From Tenacibaculum tangerinum (GTDB lineage Bacteria; Bacteroidota; Bacteroidia; Flavobacteriales; Flavobacteriaceae), in NCBI RefSeq assembly GCF_029853675.1, contig NZ_CP122539.1, forward strand, positions 434,001-498,000: a stretch of DNA of 64,000 nucleotides. Direction: 5' to 3'. This document shows, in pieces, positions 60,813 through 64,000 of this stretch. Below the pieces are notes generated by a model that was not told the origin of the DNA, did not search any database, and was given only the letters and a program-made list of their open reading frames with translations. Position 1 is the stretch's first letter, and every line of letters begins with the position of its first letter. A program made the translations under genes and the position numbers.

Positions 60813-63080
60813 ATGGCTTTTGATATTAATATGATAAAGGAGGTATACAGTAAAGTAGTAGAACGAGTAGATGCCGCTCGTGAAATTACAGGTAAACCTT
60901 TAACATTAGCAGAGAAAATTTTATACACACACCTTTGGGAAGGAACACCAACGAAAGCCTTCGAAAGAGGAAAGGACTATGTTGATTTTGCACCAGACCG
61001 TATTGCTTGTCAAGATGCAACAGCACAAATGGCGTTGTTACAATTTATGCAAGCAGGTAAAGACAAGGTAGCTGTACCTACAACTGTGCATTGTGATCAT
61101 TTAATTCAAGCAAAAGTAGGTGCAGATAAAGATTTACAAGCAGCACTGAATAATAGTAATGAAGTATTTAATTTTTTAGAGTCTGTTTCTAACAAATACG
61201 GAATTGGTTTCTGGAAACCAGGAGCAGGAATTATTCACCAAGTGGTATTAGAAAACTACGCATTTCCTGGTGGTATGATGATTGGTACCGATTCTCACAC
61301 CGTAAATGCAGGAGGTTTAGGAATGGTAGCTATTGGTGTTGGTGGAGCAGATGCTGTAGATGTAATGGCAGGAATGCCTTGGGAATTAAAATTTCCAAAA
61401 TTAATTGGAATTAAATTAACCGGTAAATTATCTGGTTGGACAGCACCTAAAGATGTTATTTTAAAAGTAGCTGAAATTCTAACAGTAAAAGGAGGAACAG
61501 GTGCCATTGTTGAATATTTCGGTCCAGGAGCTACCGCGATGTCTTGTACAGGTAAAGGAACGATTTGTAATATGGGAGCAGAGATTGGAGCAACAACCTC
61601 TACTTTTGGTTACGATGAGTCTATGGAGCGTTATTTACGTGCTACCGACAGAAACGATGTAGCAGATGCGGCTAATGAGGTTAAAGAATATTTAACAGCA
61701 GACCCAGAAGTATATGCAAACCCTGAACAATATTTTGATCAGGTAATTGAGATTAACTTATCTGAATTAGGACCTTTATTAAACGGACCTTTTACTCCAG
61801 ATTTATCTACTTCGGTAGGAGAAGAAATGACTAGGAAGGCTCAGGCACATGATTGGCCATTACAAGTAGAGTGGGGGTTAATAGGTTCTTGTACCAACTC
61901 TTCTTACGAAGACTTATCACGTGCAGCTTCTATTGCACAGCAAGCTATAGATAAAGGACTAAAAACGAAAGCAGAATTTGGTATCAATCCTGGGTCAGAG
62001 CAAGTACGTTATACTGCTGAAAGAGACGGAATTTTACAAGTCTTTGAAAAATTAGATGCTAAGATATTTACCAACGCTTGCGGACCATGTATTGGTCAAT
62101 GGGCACGTTACGAAGACCCAAAGAATGCACCTAAAAATTCAATAGTCCACTCATTCAATAGAAATTTTGCAAAACGTGCTGATGGTAACCCAAATACACA
62201 CGCATTTGTGGCTTCACCAGAATTAACAGCAGCTATTGCCATTGCAGGACGTTTAGATTTTAATCCGTTAAAAGATACCTTAATTAATGAGAATGGAGAA
62301 GAGGTAATGTTAGACGAACCAACAGGTTGGGAATTGCCTCCGAAAGGATTTGAAGTTGACGACAACGGATATTTAGCACCAGAAGCTGATGGAAGTCATG
62401 TAGTCATAAATGTAGACCCTAATTCAGAACGTTTAGAATTATTAACCCCATTCGAACCTATAGGAGATACGATTCAAGGAGCAAAACTATTAATCAAAGC
62501 ATATGGTAAATGTACAACCGACCACATTTCGATGGCAGGACCTTGGTTACGTTACCGCGGACACTTAGACAATATCTCTAACAATATGTTAATTGGTGCA
62601 GTAAATGCGTTTAACATGAAAACAAACTTCGTGAAAAACCAATTAACAGGCGAGTACGATGCAGTACCTAAAGTACAGCGTGAATACAAAGCAAAAGGAA
62701 TTAAAACAGTAGTTGTAGGAGATCACAACTATGGTGAAGGTTCTTCTCGTGAACATGCGGCAATGGAACCTCGTCATTTAGGGGTGGCTGCCGTATTGGT
62801 AAAATCATTTGCACGTATTCACGAAACAAACTTAAAGAAACAAGGAATGCTAGGTTTAACGTTTGCGAACGAAGCAGACTATGATTTAATTCAAGAAGAT
62901 GACACGTTCAACTTCGTAGACCTAAATGAGTTTGCTCCAGGGAAACCATTAACAATTGAGGTGGTTCATGCTGATGGTTCCAAAGATACGATCATGGCGA
63001 ACCATACCTATAATGAAGGACAAATTGAATGGTATAAAGAAGGTTCGGCTTTAAACTTAATCAAAAAGCAAAATGCCTAA
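60813..63080 (+). CDS. acn: Aconitate hydratase, mitochondrial-type
   Basis: 755 residues, the size of mitochondrial-type aconitases rather than the longer AcnA or AcnB. The [4Fe-4S] cluster ligands are C360 (GSCTNSS), C423 and C426 ([10 protein letters not shown]). Substrate residues are in [14 protein letters not shown] (D160-SH) and the C-terminal swivel domain ([15 protein letters not shown]). It interconverts citrate and isocitrate in the TCA cycle. Strong promoter-like sequence upstream and a clear terminator downstream make it a single-gene transcript. Confidence 0.95.
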   Translation: MAFDINMIKEVYSKVVERVDAAREITGKPLTLAEKILYTHLWEGTPTKAFERGKDYVDFAPDRIACQDATAQMALLQFMQAGKDKVAVPTTVHCDHLIQAKVGADKDLQAALNNSNEVFNFLESVSNKYGIGFWKPGAGIIHQVVLENYAFPGGMMIGTDSHTVNAGGLGMVAIGVGGADAVDVMAGMPWELKFPKLIGIKLTGKLSGWTAPKDVILKVAEILTVKGGTGAIVEYFGPGATAMSCTGKGTICNMGAEIGATTSTFGYDESMERYLRATDRNDVADAANEVKEYLTADPEVYANPEQYFDQVIEINLSELGPLLNGPFTPDLSTSVGEEMTRKAQAHDWPLQVEWGLIGSCTNSSYEDLSRAASIAQQAIDKGLKTKAEFGINPGSEQVRYTAERDGILQVFEKLDAKIFTNACGPCIGQWARYEDPKNAPKNSIVHSFNRNFAKRADGNPNTHAFVASPELTAAIAIAGRLDFNPLKDTLINENGEEVMLDEPTGWELPPKGFEVDDNGYLAPEADGSHVVINVDPNSERLELLTPFEPIGDTIQGAKLLIKAYGKCTTDHISMAGPWLRYRGHLDNISNNMLIGAVNAFNMKTNFVKNQLTGEYDAVPKVQREYKAKGIKTVVVGDHNYGEGSSREHAAMEPRHLGVAAVLVKSFARIHETNLKKQGMLGLTFANEADYDLIQEDDTFNFVDLNEFAPGKPLTIEVVHADGSKDTIMANHTYNEGQIEWYKEGSALNLIKKQNA

Positions 63081-63109
63081 ACAGTATTTTTAAAAAATAA
63101 GTAAAGCTA

Positions 63110-63139
63110 AAAGCTCTGGAGTTTTCCAGAGCTTTTTTT
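63110..63139 (+). terminator. Rho-independent terminator of aconitase
   Basis: AAGCTCTGGA and TCCAGAGCTT form a perfect 10-base stem with a 4-base loop and a T run. Confidence 0.88.
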
Positions 63140-63184
63140 GTAAAGAAGTTTTAAAACGAACGACATAGTTACAAAGGCAAAACT

Positions 63185-63856
63185 ATGAGTGCACTTTGGT
63201 ATTTCGAAGACGTAAACTTATTTAAAATATTATGTCCACACAGATATAAAGATTATAAACAAGAACATTGTTTGTCTGTGTATAAAAAAAAGGATTACAT
63301 ATATTTTGAAGAAGACGCCGCCAGCAAGCTCTATTTAATAGATAAAGGAAAAGTTAAACTAGGTTATTATACCGAAGAAGGAGAAGAAGTAATTAAGGCA
63401 ATATTGTCGAAGGGAGAAATTTTTGGTGAAAAGGCAATTTTAGGAATTGATACAAGAAACGAATTCGCACAATCTATTGATAATACTACAGTAGTTTGCC
63501 CTGTATCTACAGAAACGATGCACTCATTAATGAGAAAAAATGTATCACTTAGTTTTAAAATATATAAATTCATTGGAATAAGAATTAAAAAACTAGAACG
63601 AAGGCTTCAATTATTACTATTCAAAGATACACGTACCCGTTTGTTAGAATTTTTTAAAGAACTATGTGAAGACTATGGTCACGAATGTGAAAAAACAGGA
63701 GACCAAATAATCGAACACCCGTACACTCAAAAAGATATTGCAACACTTATAGGAACCTCAAGACCAACTTTAAATACGTTAATGAATGAGTTAAAACAAG
63801 AAAAAATGATTGATTTTAACAGAAAAGAAATACGATTGCTAAAAAAAGTTGCCTAA
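63185..63856 (+). CDS. Crp/Fnr family transcriptional regulator
   Basis: 223 residues. Cyclic-nucleotide-binding-type barrel (YIYFEEDAASKLYLIDKGKV-KLGYYTEEGEEVIKAILSKG-EIFGEKAIL), dimer helix (KIYKFIGIRIKKLERRLQLL) and a C-terminal winged helix with the recognition helix in TQKDIATLIGTSRPTLNTLM. The phosphate-binding RS pair of cAMP-binding Crp is not seen (FGEKAIL lacks it), and there is no cysteine cluster as in Fnr, so the signal is unknown. Its neighbour genes offer no clear regulon. Confidence 0.9.
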   Translation: MSALWYFEDVNLFKILCPHRYKDYKQEHCLSVYKKKDYIYFEEDAASKLYLIDKGKVKLGYYTEEGEEVIKAILSKGEIFGEKAILGIDTRNEFAQSIDNTTVVCPVSTETMHSLMRKNVSLSFKIYKFIGIRIKKLERRLQLLLFKDTRTRLLEFFKELCEDYGHECEKTGDQIIEHPYTQKDIATLIGTSRPTLNTLMNELKQEKMIDFNRKEIRLLKKVA

Positions 63857-63931
63857 GTGTAAGCTAGCTAACATTTTACTGAAAAATAGGTCGATACCTT
63901 TGTTTTTGTATAACTTAAAATTACAAAAACA

Positions 63932-64000
63932 ATGAAAAAAATACTTTTAACAGTAGCAGCAATAAGTGCGTTAACTTTTACTGCTTGTAGTAATGACGAT
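63932..64000 (+). CDS. Putative lipoprotein, N-terminal part
   Basis: Starts at ATG 63932 and runs off the window after 23 residues: MKKILLTVAAISALTFTAC then SNDD, a textbook lipoprotein signal with C19 and an acidic +2 to +4 region of the kind that sends lipoproteins to the outer leaflet in Bacteroidota. A TACCTTTG-like -7 element lies about 35 bases upstream. The function cannot be read. Confidence 0.75.
   Translation, partial: MKKILLTVAAISALTFTACSNDD

Overview
The window is AT-rich chromosomal DNA from a member of the Bacteroidota, almost certainly family Flavobacteriaceae and perhaps close to Tenacibaculum or Polaribacter (inferred from gene content; there is no rRNA here to settle it). 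The evidence is Bacteroidota-type families (DUF4290, PorT-like barrels, TlpA/DUF4369 lipoproteins, CCC-motif membrane protein, GG-leader peptides), -7 elements of the TAnnTTTG type, weak Shine-Dalgarno sequences and many TTG starts.

Layout. 1-3050: the end of a vWA protein, then a decayed accessory patch with small immunity-like genes (DUF1493-like, DUF6896-like), REP-like hairpins, two remnants of a REP-associated transposase and a scrap of an ABC binding protein. 3170-9090: VOC enzyme, AlkB-like repair enzyme, cysteine-synthase-like enzyme, prolyl oligopeptidase and the ybaB-DUF2752-CCC cluster. 9.1-13.1 kb: an IS110 remnant, a Na/Pi cotransporter and two broken genes. 13.2-30.4 kb: mostly housekeeping and envelope genes, namely truncated haemoglobin, a vWA/zinc-ribbon/thioesterase overlap operon, TonB receptor, CDF exporter, SPFH protein, fatty-acid hydroxylase, a YceI-porin-YceI cluster, OmpA and lipocalin lipoproteins, ornithine aminotransferase, a DAACS symporter and a sulfurtransferase.

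30.9-42.3 kb is a compact maltose/maltodextrin locus: LacI regulator, MFS (SLC45-like) sugar importer, beta-phosphoglucomutase, GH65 phosphorylase, GH31 alpha-glucosidase and two GH13 lipoproteins. Periplasmic enzymes would cut alpha-glucans to maltose, the importer would bring maltose in, GH65 would split it to glucose and beta-glucose-1-phosphate, and PgmB would convert that to glucose-6-phosphate. There is no SusC/SusD pair here, and the second GH13 gene carries a frameshift in an A7 tract just after its lipobox.

42.9-52.7 kb is an accessory stretch in which every gene lies on the minus strand and is a single, mostly secreted, poorly known protein. Unrelated genes share the same 5-prime intergenic modules, and several 3-prime ends share a short junction motif; this looks like a cassette-type assembly and is the most unusual structure in the window. 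52.9-63.9 kb returns to core genes: UvrD/PcrA helicase, DUF4290, murA (fosfomycin-insensitive Asp variant), grpE, dnaJ (half the usual zinc motifs), rnpB (RNase P RNA), aconitase and a Crp/Fnr regulator. Between murA and grpE sit two tandem genes for double-glycine-leader, six-cysteine peptides; one encodes only 59 residues and is easily missed.
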